IMG/VR virus record: IMGVR_UViG_3300042298_002127
Coordinates: 1-38,031 of that record
Reading direction: 5' to 3' (one strand)
Length of the DNA: 38,031 nucleotides
From: a virus
Under the pieces are notes generated by a model that was given only the letters and a program-made list of their open reading frames with translations, was not told the origin of the DNA and searched no databases. Positions 38,000 through 38,031 of the stretch are shown piece after piece. Within the stretch, counting starts at the first letter, position 1, and each line of letters starts with the position of its first letter. The position numbers and the translations under genes are program-made.

Positions 38000-38031
38000 G
38001 AAATCGGCTGCCTCCAACAGTCTGCGCCGCG

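Noticed and set aside
1-38031. Temperate prophage
   Set aside because: No integrase, excisionase or att-like repeat was seen; a Cro-like gene alone is not enough.

Overview
The window looks like the whole genome, or nearly the whole genome, of a tailed phage of about 38 kb with podovirus-type architecture that infects an alphaproteobacterium. The host inference rests on high G+C (roughly 60-65% by eye), a GcrA-like regulator (a family typical of Alphaproteobacteria) and promoter-like CTTGAC/TTGACA elements. The virion genes fit a P22-like podovirus: terminase, P22-type portal, N4-gp56-type major capsid protein, gp4/gp10-like connector proteins and ejection proteins, with no tape measure, sheath or tail-tube genes. 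I see no integrase, tRNA, CRISPR array or insertion sequence. I also see no DNA polymerase, RNA polymerase or recognisable endolysin.

Layout. (1) 2-3651, minus strand: a leftward early operon of small accessory genes read from a divergent control region at 3652-3791. It contains a long pentapeptide-repeat protein (2311-3144), several tiny genes joined by TGATG or ATGA overlaps, a RAMP-like phage protein (690-1283) and a probable winged-helix protein (2-496). The two minus-strand genes at the right edge (37392-37999) continue this operon if the ends are joined, so the window may be a circular or circularly permuted genome. (2) 3792-11236, plus strand: rightward early genes, nearly all joined by 4-base ATGA-type overlaps. 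They are a Cro-like HTH, a zinc-ribbon/SANT-like protein, a GcrA-like protein, an SF2 helicase, a DNA methyltransferase, a VRR-NUC nuclease, a truncated C5 methyltransferase stump and a RepA-like AAA ATPase. (3) 11228-11384: a dense array of GGGACAT/TGTCCC elements and a perfect hairpin, the best candidate replication origin. (4) 11575-12068, minus strand: a two-gene leftward island with an HTH protein. (5) 12167-13023: three small genes ending at a late promoter-like element and a strong terminator.

(6) 13099-25981: packaging and head genes. These are small and large terminase, two tiny proteins, the portal, a LamG-like tail protein, a 1093-residue tail fibre, the scaffold, the major capsid protein behind a second copy of the promoter-like element, and a decoration-like protein. 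(7) 25998-28611: a UUCG-loop terminator followed by a glycan-modification cassette (TPR-glycosyltransferase, SAM methyltransferase, GT8-like glycosyltransferase). (8) 28612-36890: head-tail adaptor, P22 gp10-like protein, GNAT-like protein, three large ejection proteins and a fibre-tip-like protein. (9) 36968-37395: two small membrane proteins, probably holin and accessory, ending in a 4-base convergent overlap with the leftward operon.

Working together: early regulators and modification enzymes reprogram host transcription and protect phage DNA. RepA-like helicase, SF2 helicase and nuclease act with host polymerase at the repeat-rich origin. Two matched late promoter-like elements, one before terminase and one before capsid, would set late transcription and give extra capsid mRNA.
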